A stretch of DNA of 64,000 nucleotides from Candidatus Rifleibacteriota bacterium (GCA_905236675.1 CAJOND010000011.1:47825-111824), one strand, 5' to 3'; shown: positions 1-9,592, numbered from the stretch's first letter. A program made the numbers and translations. The notes: a model not told the origin generated them from the sequence alone.

Positions 1-696
1 GGTGCCAGGTATAACGGCAAACCTGTCGGTTCATTAGGTGATGTGGCAGCATTTAGCTTCTGTCAAGACAAAATAATGACCTGTGGCGGAGAAGGCGGAA
101 TGTTTGTTTGTGACGATGAAAATATTTACAAAAAATGTTGGTCATATACAGAACATGGAAAAAGCTTAGATGCCCTTGCCAGAACAGATCACCCTGTCGG
201 TTTCCATTGGCTTATAGAAAGCTTTGGAACCAACTGGCGTATGACAGAAATGCAGGCAGCTATAGGCCATTGCCAACTTCAAAAACTCGATAAATGGGTT
301 GAAGCCCGTCGCTCTAACGCAAATAAACTAACAAAAGGTCTAAAAGATATAAAATCTATTAGAATTCCAGAACCATCAGATAATATTTATCATTCTTATT
401 ACAAATACTACATAATGGTTATTCCTGAAATGCTTAAAGAAGGCTATGACCGCAATAAAATACTCACTGATATTTGTTCTACTGGTTTATCCTGTGGTGT
501 TGGAGCTTGCGGTGAATTATATCAGGAAAAGGCCTTTAAAAAATATTTTAAAACCAACAATCCTGAAAGATTTACAAACGCAGTAAAAGTAGCTGACACA
601 ACATTAATGTTTCAAGTTCACCCCACATTAACAGAACAAAATATTAATGATGCCATACAGATAACCAAAGAAATTCTGACACAAGCAACAAAATAA
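1..696 (+). CDS. DegT/DnrJ/EryC1/StrS-family aminotransferase, C-terminal part
   Basis: The reading frame is open from the first base, so the gene begins before the window and only its C-terminal ~231 residues are here. The visible part starts GARYNGKPVGS and contains FSFCQDKIMTCGGEGGM, the PLP-lysine region of the DegT fold (Lys of QDK is the expected Schiff-base lysine, with the following GGEGG). Downstream come WRMTEMQAAIG and a C-terminal dimer/substrate region. Known members transaminate keto-sugars of nucleotide-activated sugars for LPS, capsule or glycan biosynthesis. The substrate cannot be told from this fragment. It ends at TAA and is followed by a strong terminator, so it is the last gene of its operon. 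Confidence 0.9.
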   Translation, partial: GARYNGKPVGSLGDVAAFSFCQDKIMTCGGEGGMFVCDDENIYKKCWSYTEHGKSLDALARTDHPVGFHWLIESFGTNWRMTEMQAAIGHCQLQKLDKWVEARRSNANKLTKGLKDIKSIRIPEPSDNIYHSYYKYYIMVIPEMLKEGYDRNKILTDICSTGLSCGVGACGELYQEKAFKKYFKTNNPERFTNAVKVADTTLMFQVHPTLTEQNINDAIQITKEILTQATK

Positions 697-711
697 ATAA
701 TAAAAGAATCT

Positions 712-737
712 AAAAGCTCCCCTTTGGGAGCTTTTTT
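712..737 (+). terminator. Rho-independent terminator after the aminotransferase
   Basis: AAAAGCTCCC / GGGAGCTTTTTT stem with a short loop and a T-run, 16 bases after the stop codon. Confidence 0.85.
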
Positions 738-1046
738 ATTTTAGAACTATTATTTGATTCTAAATAGCTATTCATCATTTCTAATTCTATGCTAACCACA
801 CTACTGATTCTTTACAGCGATAATCCTATTAAAAACGGGACAACATCTTTTCCGGTTTTCCATTAGAGAAGAATAAAAGAAATCCTCACTTAATCAATAC
901 TACATGCTACTTTGTAATATCAAATACTTTTGATTAAAATTTTATAATAAATTTACTTAAATAATACTAGTAAAATGATTTAATGCCATATATAATGTAT
1001 TAGTACAGTTTACATTATACAGTTTTACAAGGGAAAAGGAGTAGAG
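738..1046. other. Intergenic region before the molybdenum hydroxylase operon
   Basis: About 310 bases without a credible gene. A TATAAT hexamer is at 991-996 but no good -35 box stands 16-18 bases upstream of it. No riboswitch fold was recognised. The operon's Shine-Dalgarno AAAAGGAG is at its right end (1034-1041). Confidence 0.5.
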
Positions 1047-1901
1047 ATGTTAAAAAAACTCACCCAGTTTTATCATCCAACAACTATTGAAGAAGCCTGC
1101 AAGCTGTTAGCTAAACCTAAAACAGCTGTTATTGCCGGCGGTACTGCTGAAGCATTAAGAAAAGACGACAGCGTAGAAGCTCTTGTTGATATTACCCATA
1201 TTAAAGAGCTTAGCCACCTAGAACAAGATGCTTCCACTATAAAAATTGGTGCTACAACTACTATTCAAGAAATCTATAAATCAGATAAGCTTAAAGGTTT
1301 GAGTGGTAATTTCTTGAAGCAAGTGGCTGGAACTGTTGCTGCAACCGCATTGCGTAACACAATTACTGCCGGAGGAAACCTTGCTGCTCAGCTTTGGTGG
1401 TCTGATTTACCAGTCGCTTATTTGATTCTTGACGCAGAAGTTGTTTGTCGTTTAGGTAAACCAAAACGCACTGTATCTGTTGTTCAAATAATCAACGATA
1501 CTCCAGCCAAATTTTTGAAAAAAGGCGAAATTATTTCTGAAATTCAAGTTCCTTGTTTTGGTGACAATACTGGCTGTGATTTCAGAAAACAAATTAAAAC
1601 CCATCATGATTATCCTACTATTACAGCAGCTTCTAGAATCACCCTCAAAAACGGTATGATTTCTGAAGCTAGAATAGCTTGTAATGCAGTAACACCTTTC
1701 CCATTCAGATGTCAGGAAGCCGAAAAATTCCTAGTAGGCAAAAAACCGAGTGCTGAAAATATTGAAAAAGCTGCAGAAAAAGCTGCTAACTCTTTCAAAT
1801 ATCGTGAAGATTTCAGAGCAAGCAAGGAATACCGCCAAGAAGTATTCCAAGTTATGGTTCGCAGAAGTCTAGAAGCCTCTATTGAAGCGGCTAAGAAATG
1901 A
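1047..1901 (+). CDS. Molybdenum hydroxylase, FAD-binding subunit (XdhB/CoxM-like)
   Basis: This 284-residue protein has the layout of the medium FAD subunit of xanthine dehydrogenase/CO dehydrogenase-type enzymes. The N-terminal FAD-binding motif AGGTA is at residues 30-34, and the second flavin motif RNTITAGGN at 103-111; the C-terminal ~100 residues match the CO-dehydrogenase flavoprotein C-terminal domain. It should pass electrons from the 2Fe-2S subunit to an acceptor in the cytoplasm. The start is set by AAAAGGAG six bases upstream of ATG. The stop (TGA 1899-1901) lies 11 bases before the start of the iron-sulfur subunit, so the genes are translationally linked. The substrate is not predictable from this subunit. 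Confidence 0.9.
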   Translation: MLKKLTQFYHPTTIEEACKLLAKPKTAVIAGGTAEALRKDDSVEALVDITHIKELSHLEQDASTIKIGATTTIQEIYKSDKLKGLSGNFLKQVAGTVAATALRNTITAGGNLAAQLWWSDLPVAYLILDAEVVCRLGKPKRTVSVVQIINDTPAKFLKKGEIISEIQVPCFGDNTGCDFRKQIKTHHDYPTITAASRITLKNGMISEARIACNAVTPFPFRCQEAEKFLVGKKPSAENIEKAAEKAANSFKYREDFRASKEYRQEVFQVMVRRSLEASIEAAKK

Positions 1902-1912
1902 GGAGGCAGAAA

Positions 1913-2404
1913 ATGCAAGTAAATTGTAAAGTTAATGGTAAAGCCTGTTGTTTTGAAATAGAACCCAATGAAATGCTAGCTGATGTTCTTCGTAGAGAAG
2001 GGTATAGAGGCGTTAAAATAGGTTGTAGAGAAGGAAGCTGTGGTGCTTGCTCTGTTATGTTTAATGGAAAGCCTCGCAATTCTTGTATTACACTTGCTGC
2101 TATGGCAGAAGGTGCAGATATTATGACTGTAGAAGGTCTTGGAACTCCAGACAAGCCACATCTTTTACAGAGCTGCTATGTAAAACATGGTGCCGCTCAA
2201 TGTGGTTTCTGTAATCCTGGTTCTTTGATTTCTGCAAAATATCTTCTTGATCATAATCCTGATCCAACAGAAGATGAAGTTAAAGAAGCTTTAGACGGTA
2301 ACCTCTGCCGCTGCACTGGTTATATTAAGCGTATTGAAGCAATTCTAGATGCTGCAAAGCAAATGAAAAAAGTTGCAAAAACTTCAGGGGGTAAAAAGAA
2401 ATGA
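1913..2404 (+). CDS. Molybdenum hydroxylase, 2Fe-2S subunit (XdhC/CoxS-like)
   Basis: Counting from ATG 1913 the protein has 163 residues and holds both clusters of the family: a ferredoxin-type set C38, C43, C46, C58 (CREGSCGAC) and an alpha-helical set C97, C100, C132, C134 (CGFC ... CRC). These two 2Fe-2S clusters relay electrons from molybdopterin to FAD. An ATG at 1898 is in frame, but the strong Shine-Dalgarno AGGAGG (1901-1906) lies after it and is correctly placed for ATG 1913, so 1913 is chosen. The end overlaps the next gene (ATGA, 2401-2404). The C-terminus is lysine-rich. Confidence 0.92.
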   Translation: MQVNCKVNGKACCFEIEPNEMLADVLRREGYRGVKIGCREGSCGACSVMFNGKPRNSCITLAAMAEGADIMTVEGLGTPDKPHLLQSCYVKHGAAQCGFCNPGSLISAKYLLDHNPDPTEDEVKEALDGNLCRCTGYIKRIEAILDAAKQMKKVAKTSGGKKK

Positions 2405-5064
2405 TGTACAAAGATTCTAAATCCACTAAGAATACCGATCCGGCTAAAACTGATACTAAACCAGCAAAAGAAACAAAAACTACTAAAACAGCAGTAAAAG
2501 CTACAAAAACAACAGCTAAAAAATCTTGTAAAAAACCTACAGCCGCTGAATTGAAAGCCGCTCAAGAAGCAAAAGAAGCAGCAACCTTCAAGGTTCACTC
2601 TGCTCCTGAAAAAAATGTAGTTGAAGATGCACCTCTTTTCTTTGAAAAGAAGATTCCTCAAAAAGATACTCTTCAAGTTGGCTATCCTCTTGAAAAAGTT
2701 GACGCAATGGGTCTTGTTACTGGCACTCAAAAATATGTCGAAGATATAGATATGCCTCAAGGTTTGCTTCACATAAAGGTTCTTGGCAGCCCACACGCTC
2801 ATGCAATCATTAAAAAGATTGACGTTGAAGAAGCCAAGAAAATGCCAGGTGTTGTAGCTGTATATACCTACAAAGACCTTCCTCGAGTAATGAGAACTAC
2901 TGCTGGTCAGGGTTTCCCAGAACCATCACCTTATGACACTCCGACTCTTGACCAAAAGGTTCGCTACGTTGGTGACCGTGTAGCTGTAGTTGCTGCTGAA
3001 ACAGAAGAACAGGCTGAAGAAGCTTGCCGCAATATTGCTAGACACGTTGAATTTAAAGTTCTTGACCCTGTTTTAGATACAGAAGAAGCAATGACTTCAA
3101 AGAGCATTATTCACGATGAAAAAGATGCTTATGCTCCAATTCCTATATTCTATGATCCAAAACACAATCACTGCTCTCACGTAGAAACCTCTTGTGGTGA
3201 AGGCAAGAATGGTGTTGCCGATATGGAAAAAGGTTATAAAGATGCTGACGTAGTGTTAGAACGTAAGTATTATCCTCATTATGCTCAGCACTGCCCGATG
3301 GAACCACATGTTTGTATGTCTTGGCTAGACGAAAACAATCGTCTTGTTTTCAGATCTTCAACTCAGGTTCCCTGGCACGCTCGCAGAATTATGGCACAGA
3401 CTCTTCAGATTCCTTTGAAGAGAATACGTGTTATAAAACCTCGTGTTGGTGGTGCTTTCGGTACTAAACAGGAAGTTCTTCTTGAAGACGTTTGCGGTTT
3501 TGTAACCCTCAGAACTCGCAGACCATGTATTTATAGAATGACTCGTGAAGAAGAATTCATGGAATCAAGAACTAGACACCCAATGGTTGTAAAAATCAAA
3601 ATGGGTGCCAAGAAAGACGGTACAATCACAGCCCTTTCCATGAGAATTATCAGTAATACTGGTGCTTATGGTTCTCATGCTCTTACAGTTCTAAGTAACT
3701 GTGGTTCTAAGGTTCTTCCATTGTATCATGCCAACAACATAGAATTCATCGGTGATACAGTTTATACTAACCTGCCAGTAGGTGGTGCTTATCGTGGTTA
3801 TGGTGCTACTCAGGCAGCTTTTGGTACTGAATCTATGATGGATGAAATGGCTGAAGCTATTGGTATGGATCCAATTAAATTCAGACAATTGAATCATATT
3901 AAGCCAGGCGAATCTTCTCCAATAATCAAGGCTCTTGGTGAAGGACGTGAAGGCGTAGAAATGATTATCACATCAGTCGGTTTGCCGGAATGTATTGAAA
4001 AAGGCAAAAAGATTATTGATTGGGATAAAAAGACCAAAGCTTATAAGAAACAAAATGCTACAAACCCAACAAAGAAACGTGGTTTGGGTATGTGCTGCTT
4101 GATGCAGGGTAGTTCTATTCCTGAAGTAGATATGGGTTCAGTTCTCATTAAGATGAATGAAGACGGCTCTTTCAATATGAATCTTGGTGCTACTGACCTT
4201 GGAACTGGTTCAGATACAGTTATGGCACAGATTGCAGCAGAAACAATCGGCTGCAAACACAGCGATATAATTGTTTACAGTTCTGATACAGATATGACCA
4301 TGTTTGACGTTGGTGCTTATGCTTCATCTACTACTTATTTGACTGGTGGTGCTACTATTAATGCTGCTAAGAAAGTCAGAGACCAGATTGTTTCTGTTGC
4401 CGCTTTGATAATGGGCGAAGATGTTGCTAATGTAACAATCAAAGACTCTGTTTGCTATGGCAAGAAGACTAAAAAGAAAGTTACATTCTCAGAAGTTGCT
4501 AATACAGCTCTCTATGGCGGAGAAAACGTCAAGAAGATGTTTCAGGTCGGTGCTATAGGCAGTCATATTTCTCATGCTTCACCGCCTCCATTTGCAGCTC
4601 ACTTTGCAGAAGTAGAAATAGACACTGAAACTGGTGATATAAATCTTCTTCATTATGTTGCAGGTTGTGACTGCGGTACTGCTATCAACCCACAATTAGC
4701 TCTTGGTCAGGTTCAGGGTGCAGCAATGAACGCAATCAGCTTTGCTCTTACCGAAGAATATATGTTCGATAAGAAAGGCAGAATGCAGAATCCAACATTT
4801 GCTAACTACAAAATTTGGACAGCAAGAGACATTAAGAAACTAGACTGTTTCTTAGCTGAAAGCTATGAAGAAACAGGTCCTTACGGTGCTAAGAGCGTCA
4901 GCGAAATCAATATCAATGGTGGTCTACCAGCAATTGGTAATGCAATCTATAATGCTATAGGCGTAAGATTGACTAGACCTCCTTATACTCCAGAAAAGAT
5001 TCTTGCTGCTTTAAAAGCTAAAAAAGCAGAAGAAGCTAAAGCTACAAAAAAAACTAAGAAGTAA
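2401..5064 (+). CDS. Molybdenum hydroxylase, molybdopterin-binding large subunit
   Basis: This 887-residue protein is the catalytic subunit of a xanthine dehydrogenase/aldehyde oxidase-type enzyme. Residues ~95-205 form the a/b hammerhead domain; the molybdopterin-binding domains follow, with GGAFGTKQE at 350-358, AYRGYGATQ at 463-471 and the region carrying the catalytic glutamate GAKSVSEI (E835). It should hydroxylate a purine, aldehyde or N-heterocycle with water as oxygen source; the exact substrate is unknown. Residues 1-~60 are an odd Lys/Thr/Ala-rich extension and the last ~20 residues are again Lys/Ala-rich, neither usual in the family. ATG 2401 overlaps the previous stop; ATG 2404 in the same frame is equally possible. 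No cofactor-insertion (XdhC/CoxF) chaperone gene lies beside it. Confidence 0.9.
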   Translation: MMYKDSKSTKNTDPAKTDTKPAKETKTTKTAVKATKTTAKKSCKKPTAAELKAAQEAKEAATFKVHSAPEKNVVEDAPLFFEKKIPQKDTLQVGYPLEKVDAMGLVTGTQKYVEDIDMPQGLLHIKVLGSPHAHAIIKKIDVEEAKKMPGVVAVYTYKDLPRVMRTTAGQGFPEPSPYDTPTLDQKVRYVGDRVAVVAAETEEQAEEACRNIARHVEFKVLDPVLDTEEAMTSKSIIHDEKDAYAPIPIFYDPKHNHCSHVETSCGEGKNGVADMEKGYKDADVVLERKYYPHYAQHCPMEPHVCMSWLDENNRLVFRSSTQVPWHARRIMAQTLQIPLKRIRVIKPRVGGAFGTKQEVLLEDVCGFVTLRTRRPCIYRMTREEEFMESRTRHPMVVKIKMGAKKDGTITALSMRIISNTGAYGSHALTVLSNCGSKVLPLYHANNIEFIGDTVYTNLPVGGAYRGYGATQAAFGTESMMDEMAEAIGMDPIKFRQLNHIKPGESSPIIKALGEGREGVEMIITSVGLPECIEKGKKIIDWDKKTKAYKKQNATNPTKKRGLGMCCLMQGSSIPEVDMGSVLIKMNEDGSFNMNLGATDLGTGSDTVMAQIAAETIGCKHSDIIVYSSDTDMTMFDVGAYASSTTYLTGGATINAAKKVRDQIVSVAALIMGEDVANVTIKDSVCYGKKTKKKVTFSEVANTALYGGENVKKMFQVGAIGSHISHASPPPFAAHFAEVEIDTETGDINLLHYVAGCDCGTAINPQLALGQVQGAAMNAISFALTEEYMFDKKGRMQNPTFANYKIWTARDIKKLDCFLAESYEETGPYGAKSVSEININGGLPAIGNAIYNAIGVRLTRPPYTPEKILAALKAKKAEEAKATKKTKK

Positions 5065-5079
5065 GAACATATAAAAAAT

Positions 5080-5109
5080 AGGGCTGTTTAATTACAGCCC
5101 TCTTTTTTT
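5080..5109 (+). terminator. Terminator of the molybdenum hydroxylase operon
   Basis: GGGCTGTtt / aattACAGCCC stem followed by a T-run at 5103-5109. Confidence 0.85.
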
Positions 5110-5186
5110 GTAATTATTGTTTTTGGTAGTTGTTGTAGTTATAGTTATTTTTTATATATTTAATAGAAATTTGTAAAAAAAGAGAG

Positions 5187-6512
5187 ATGAAAATGAATAA
5201 TTCAAGAAAAATTGCGACAATAACCTTAATGTCATTGACCTTATTATCTAATACTCCTCCTGTTCTTGACGCTAAAATCATGTCAGGAAGCATTTCTGAG
5301 AAAAAACAAAATGCAAAAGTTGCAAAAATGCTTACTTCGGCAAGAAAATCTGCTTCTAAAGGGAAAAATCAAGATGCTATTAATACCTATTGGAAAATAT
5401 TAGAACTAGATTCTCAAGAACCCTATGCTCATTTGGAACTTGGTGAGATTTATAAAAAACTAAGAATATATGACAGATCTATAGAAATGTTAACTTCAGG
5501 ATTAGAACTTGGAGAAAAAGAATTAGATAATAACGAACTTTGTAATTATTATTGTATTCTTACAGAAGCTTATATAGCTACACATCAACAGGGACTGGCA
5601 AATAAAAGTCTGATAAAAGCAGCAGAAATCTCTCCTAGAAATCCTATGCCTAGAAAAATACTTGGCGATATTTATTTAAAGAACAACAGAGTAGCTAATG
5701 CAGCTAAAGCCTATAAAAAAGCTCTTGAACTTGATCCATATTTTGATCCTGCGACAAAAGCATTAAATGAATTAAAATTGGAATATGGTGATAAACTCCC
5801 AAAAGAAGACAAAGATAAAGACTATATAAAAAAAGTTGCTGTTAAGTTAGCCGACCCAAATAAAGATAATAATAAAACAAAACCTTCAGAAGAAACAAAA
5901 CCACAAGATTCAGAATCAAACAAAATTTCTACAACAGCTGATTCTAGTATCAAAGAATCAAATTCAACAGATATTGAATCACAAACCAATACCTCATCAG
6001 AAGAAGTTGATATAAATGATACGAATGAAAACATTGATGAAACAGAAAAAATCGTAAATGATAATAGACCTATTCCTGTTGATGCTAAAGAGCTTGCTAA
6101 AATGGCAAAAGAAAAAGAAAAGAAAAGAAAGAAACAGGATGCCAACAAGCCTAAGACAGCTGAAGAAATCGAAAAAGCAATGGCAGAAAAAGAAGCTCTT
6201 ATGAATTCTTCACAAGAAGAAAAAAGCAAAAATGAAGAGCAAAATCAGCATTACCTAGATATGTTTCTGGCTGGTAATCCAACAGAAAAAGAAGAAGCTC
6301 TTAATTACTTTATTAACCAGGGAAAACCAGGTTTGGAACAGATTGAAGAGCTTATTTACGATTCAGATCCAAATGTTAGAATAATGGCGATTAGAGCACT
6401 TCCTTTATTTGATGATTACAAAGAAGAAGTAAAAATTATACTTGACGAAGCTTCTGAAGATTCTACTCCAGAAATTGTTGAAGAAATAAATAAAGCTTTA
6501 AGTCTGCTATAA
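5187..6512 (+). CDS. Secreted TPR protein with acidic linker and HEAT-like tail
   Basis: A Sec-type signal peptide spans residues 1-~28 (basic start, hydrophobic LMSLTLLSN core, cleavage near LDA-K). Residues ~45-200 are tetratricopeptide repeats (for example AKAYKKALELDPYFDPA), which bind partner proteins. Residues ~205-350 are a low-complexity Ser/Asn/Glu/Lys linker. The last ~75 residues (PNVRIMAIRALPLF) resemble a HEAT/armadillo repeat pair. It probably acts as an exported scaffold in the periplasm; no enzymatic motif is visible. An in-frame ATG six bases later (5193) is an alternative start. It is a single gene sharing a bidirectional terminator with the gene opposite. Confidence 0.75.
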   Translation: MKMNNSRKIATITLMSLTLLSNTPPVLDAKIMSGSISEKKQNAKVAKMLTSARKSASKGKNQDAINTYWKILELDSQEPYAHLELGEIYKKLRIYDRSIEMLTSGLELGEKELDNNELCNYYCILTEAYIATHQQGLANKSLIKAAEISPRNPMPRKILGDIYLKNNRVANAAKAYKKALELDPYFDPATKALNELKLEYGDKLPKEDKDKDYIKKVAVKLADPNKDNNKTKPSEETKPQDSESNKISTTADSSIKESNSTDIESQTNTSSEEVDINDTNENIDETEKIVNDNRPIPVDAKELAKMAKEKEKKRKKQDANKPKTAEEIEKAMAEKEALMNSSQEEKSKNEEQNQHYLDMFLAGNPTEKEEALNYFINQGKPGLEQIEELIYDSDPNVRIMAIRALPLFDDYKEEVKIILDEASEDSTPEIVEEINKALSLL

Positions 6513-6570
6513 CTTCTGTTGTAACTTTTATACTCTTTTATTAATAAGAAAAAAAAGAAAAATAGGATAA

Positions 6571-6602
6571 AAAAAAGCCCAGTCTCACGACTGGGCTTTT
6601 TT
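6571..6602. terminator. Bidirectional terminator between converging genes
   Basis: AAAAGCCCAGT-CTCACG-ACTGGGCTTTT, with A-run on the left and T-run on the right, so it can serve both the TPR gene (+) and the large secreted protein gene (-). Confidence 0.9.
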
Positions 6603-6613
6603 ATCAGAAGATA

Positions 6614-9547
6614 TTATTCATCACCAATAGCAATTATACTTGCACCAGCATCACCATCAGTTACTTCTTCTGGTAAGTCAGTAACATTGGCTTCATTGAT
6701 TTCTTCGTCAACGTCAATAACAATAACATTACCACTTTCGTCAACGCTATCAGCTCTAATTCCGTCTTCAGCGAAGATACCTTCATCTTCTGGATCAATA
6801 GTAAGAGTCAAATTAGAGAAATCTGAATCTTCTTCAATCAACTTCTTATAATCTTTTACAAGTGTTTTGTAATCAGTCATAAAGTTGTTAAGTGTATCAA
6901 GAACAGCTTGTGGATGATATTCATCATTCTTCCAGGTGATGAACCACCAGCTATTATGACCAGTATTAGAATCATCAGCAGCTTTAGCAAATTTATCAAT
7001 TTCTTTCTTATAAAGTTTGTTATATTTATCTAATTCTTTATAAGCAGGATAAATATCGCTTAACCAATCAAGGAATCCACCACCGTCAACATTTAGGAAT
7101 TTATTTTCCTTAAGATATTCATTAAATGACTTATTAGTGAATTCACTATCAAAATTATCTAATGCATCCTGTTTTTCATCATATAGGTCTTGCATTAAAG
7201 AAGCCATATCAAGATTCTTCTTTATACCATCAAGAAGAAGAACACATTTATCACCCTGATCAGCAATACCGCGTGGGTCTAATGTCAAAGCAGCATTGAT
7301 ATCATTCCAATAGTAATTAACAATATTCTTTGGAGTCAATTCCTTTTCGCCACCAGGGAATTGTGATGGAGCACACCAATTATTGAAAGCTTCGAGTTTT
7401 CTAAGCTTTTTATAAATATCTTTACCCTTTGATTTATCGTTCTTAGCAGTTGCTAACTGGCAGTAACCAACCAATGTCTTCAAATGAGTTACCAAACCTT
7501 CGCTACCTTTGCTCTTGTCAAGTGACTTCTTGAGAGCCTTCATTTCATCAGTAACATTTTCTGTAAATTTCTTAACTTCCTTAGTCATTGGAGCAATCAA
7601 ATTGCGGAAGTACATCATTTCTTTAACTCCAACGAAGAAAGCATCTGCATTGAAAGCCTGGAGTAACAAATCATCAGACCATCTATCGGTATCGTAATCT
7701 ACCAATGGGATATAGTTGAATGGAGACTGTTCAATTCTCAAACCTATTGCACGATAGAAGTCGTTGTTATTTGGCTGAATATCTTTGCTAACAATCTTCT
7801 TGTTAGAAGTAAGCCATCTCTGATATCTCTTAATTAAGGTAAAATCTGGGTTAAACCATACTTTTGGATAGTTATATTTAGCTTGAGTTTTATTATATTC
7901 GTTAGATTTGATCTTGTCGCCAATCCAGCTTACATAAGTCATTGGATTCAAAGCATGACCAACTTTGCCCCAGAAACCACGATTTTCAGCTCTAACAGAT
8001 TCTTCTTCTGTTGGTTTCCATGACATATAATCAGCTTTTGTTTTCCACAAATCTAAGAGATCGCTGTTGCCTAAATCAGGTTCTTTGAAAACAGCACGGT
8101 TGTAATAACTAGTTACAACACCCTGTTTTTCCATTTCGATATAAACTCTGGCACTTATAGCTTCATTAGATTTATCATCGTAATAGCTATTTTCATTTTT
8201 GTTAGCAGATTCGAAAGATCTAGCATTTGCTTTGAAATCATCGCCATACTGTCTTTCAAAAAGAACATAGCAGGCTGATTTTTCATCATAAGTCAAATCA
8301 TCTCTGTTTTCATAATAAGACTTAAATTCTGGATCGCTCTGATACAAATACCAATAAGAATTTTTATAAGCAGCTTTCCATCTCTTGTTATATTCACCGA
8401 ACTGGTCAGCAATAGCAGTCAAACAAGTCCATATCAATGCACAAATTGATACTATAGTGCCAACTGGGAAAGCACAGAACATAGCGATTAATGAAGCAAC
8501 ACCAAATATTAAACTAGCAACATTCTTTACTAATGTGTAAGAAACTCTACCAACTTGTCTGTCTTCAGATTTAGCTAATTCATAAGAATCAAGTGCAATA
8601 CCGATAATTGTTAAACCAATACCGATAGAGGTAGCAATACCTTTTGAATCTTTTATTATAGCACCTCTATTGTCAATCTTGTTTTCTGCACTAAGGTGTT
8701 CATTGAATTTCTTAAGAGCAGCTTTATATCCGTCCTTCTTAGAAAGACCGGTCTTTCTAGCAACCCAACGCCAATACTGAACAGTACTAACAGAACCATC
8801 AGCAAGATTTTTCCAACCTAACGGAGGATGCATCATAGAAATAAAATCAAGTGTAGTACCAATACCTTTACCAATGGTTTTACTATAGAATTTACCAATT
8901 GATTTGAAACCTTTGGCAAGATTTCCTTTTTTCTTTATTATTTTACTGATTTTATCACTAAGTTTCTTTAACCCAGTAACTTTAGCAATAAAAGTACCAG
9001 CTAAAGCTGCTTTATTAGCAGCAAACTGAATAGCCTGGAGATAATTTGGAGCATTTAAGGTACCGTGAACAAAGTTACCTAATGTATTATAGAAAGAGAA
9101 AACATCAGTACAACCATCGTCCATGATTGCATAGGCACTAGAAATAGTGTTCATCCATTCGCCCCATGCAAAAGCACCTTCGATAATTCTTATTTTTTCA
9201 TTAACATCAGTAACTTCTTTACCATCTTTGTCGTAAATGGTAACTTCTTTTAACTGTTTTCTGCTTCTGCCTCTAAGGCTGTATAAATATTCTAGATAAC
9301 CGTCTTCACCATTTGGAGACAAAGTCTTTTCTGGATCAAGAATCTGACTTAACTTTTCTGGATCTGTATTTTCATCCAATTCAGTTTCTTCTTCTTCTTG
9401 TTCGTCAAGCTGTTCAACCTGAGCATCTGTATCTTCAGAGTCTGGGGCAGAATTAGCATAAACCATGTTGACGGCAAACGGCTCGAAAGCCATTAAGAAC
9501 GCCAGCAAGAAAACAATGAAATTTTTCATACCGCGTTGAAGCTTCAT
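6614..9547 (-). CDS. Large secreted protein with hydrophobic hairpin, unknown function
   Basis: Not recognised as a known family. The start is ATG 9547, preceded by GGAGG five bases upstream; the longer reading from a TTG at 9559 would place that ribosome site inside the gene. The 977-residue protein has a signal peptide (residues 1-~32, VFLLAFLMAFEPFAV ... VYA), a very acidic stretch (~38-70), a Lys-rich amphipathic region (~185-230), and a strongly hydrophobic segment pair around residues 303-380 (IGIGLTIIGIAL; LIFGVASLIAMF; VSICALIW). The remaining ~600 residues are charged, aromatic-rich and mostly helical; the C-terminus is acidic. The central hydrophobic hairpin recalls the membrane-insertion or pretoxin regions of secreted toxins, but that is only an analogy. 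A perfect dyad sits in its leader. Confidence 0.7.
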   Translation of the reverse strand: MKLQRGMKNFIVFLLAFLMAFEPFAVNMVYANSAPDSEDTDAQVEQLDEQEEEETELDENTDPEKLSQILDPEKTLSPNGEDGYLEYLYSLRGRSRKQLKEVTIYDKDGKEVTDVNEKIRIIEGAFAWGEWMNTISSAYAIMDDGCTDVFSFYNTLGNFVHGTLNAPNYLQAIQFAANKAALAGTFIAKVTGLKKLSDKISKIIKKKGNLAKGFKSIGKFYSKTIGKGIGTTLDFISMMHPPLGWKNLADGSVSTVQYWRWVARKTGLSKKDGYKAALKKFNEHLSAENKIDNRGAIIKDSKGIATSIGIGLTIIGIALDSYELAKSEDRQVGRVSYTLVKNVASLIFGVASLIAMFCAFPVGTIVSICALIWTCLTAIADQFGEYNKRWKAAYKNSYWYLYQSDPEFKSYYENRDDLTYDEKSACYVLFERQYGDDFKANARSFESANKNENSYYDDKSNEAISARVYIEMEKQGVVTSYYNRAVFKEPDLGNSDLLDLWKTKADYMSWKPTEEESVRAENRGFWGKVGHALNPMTYVSWIGDKIKSNEYNKTQAKYNYPKVWFNPDFTLIKRYQRWLTSNKKIVSKDIQPNNNDFYRAIGLRIEQSPFNYIPLVDYDTDRWSDDLLLQAFNADAFFVGVKEMMYFRNLIAPMTKEVKKFTENVTDEMKALKKSLDKSKGSEGLVTHLKTLVGYCQLATAKNDKSKGKDIYKKLRKLEAFNNWCAPSQFPGGEKELTPKNIVNYYWNDINAALTLDPRGIADQGDKCVLLLDGIKKNLDMASLMQDLYDEKQDALDNFDSEFTNKSFNEYLKENKFLNVDGGGFLDWLSDIYPAYKELDKYNKLYKKEIDKFAKAADDSNTGHNSWWFITWKNDEYHPQAVLDTLNNFMTDYKTLVKDYKKLIEEDSDFSNLTLTIDPEDEGIFAEDGIRADSVDESGNVIVIDVDEEINEANVTDLPEEVTDGDAGASIIAIGDE

Positions 9548-9566
9548 ATAAACCTCCAATAATATA

Positions 9567-9583
9567 ACACTTTAGTAAAGTGT
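9567..9583. promoter_or_regulatory. 17-bp perfect dyad, candidate operator
   Basis: ACACTTTA-G-TAAAGTGT, 20 bases upstream of the initiation codon of the large secreted protein and just downstream of its candidate promoter. The position suits a repressor site or a leader hairpin. Confidence 0.4.
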
Positions 9584-9592
9584 ACCTTATAA

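Noticed and set aside
2320..2802. Minus-strand open frame of 160 codons
   Set aside because: Antisense to the Lys/Thr/Ala-rich end of the molybdenum subunit; Phe/Cys/Ser-rich product without ribosome site. An artefact of A-rich codons on the other strand.
5822..6229. Minus-strand open frame of 135 codons
   Set aside because: Antisense to the low-complexity linker of the TPR protein; Ser/Phe-rich product with no motif.
9548..9559. TTG start for the large secreted protein
   Set aside because: It is part of the GGAGG ribosome site of the ATG at 9547.
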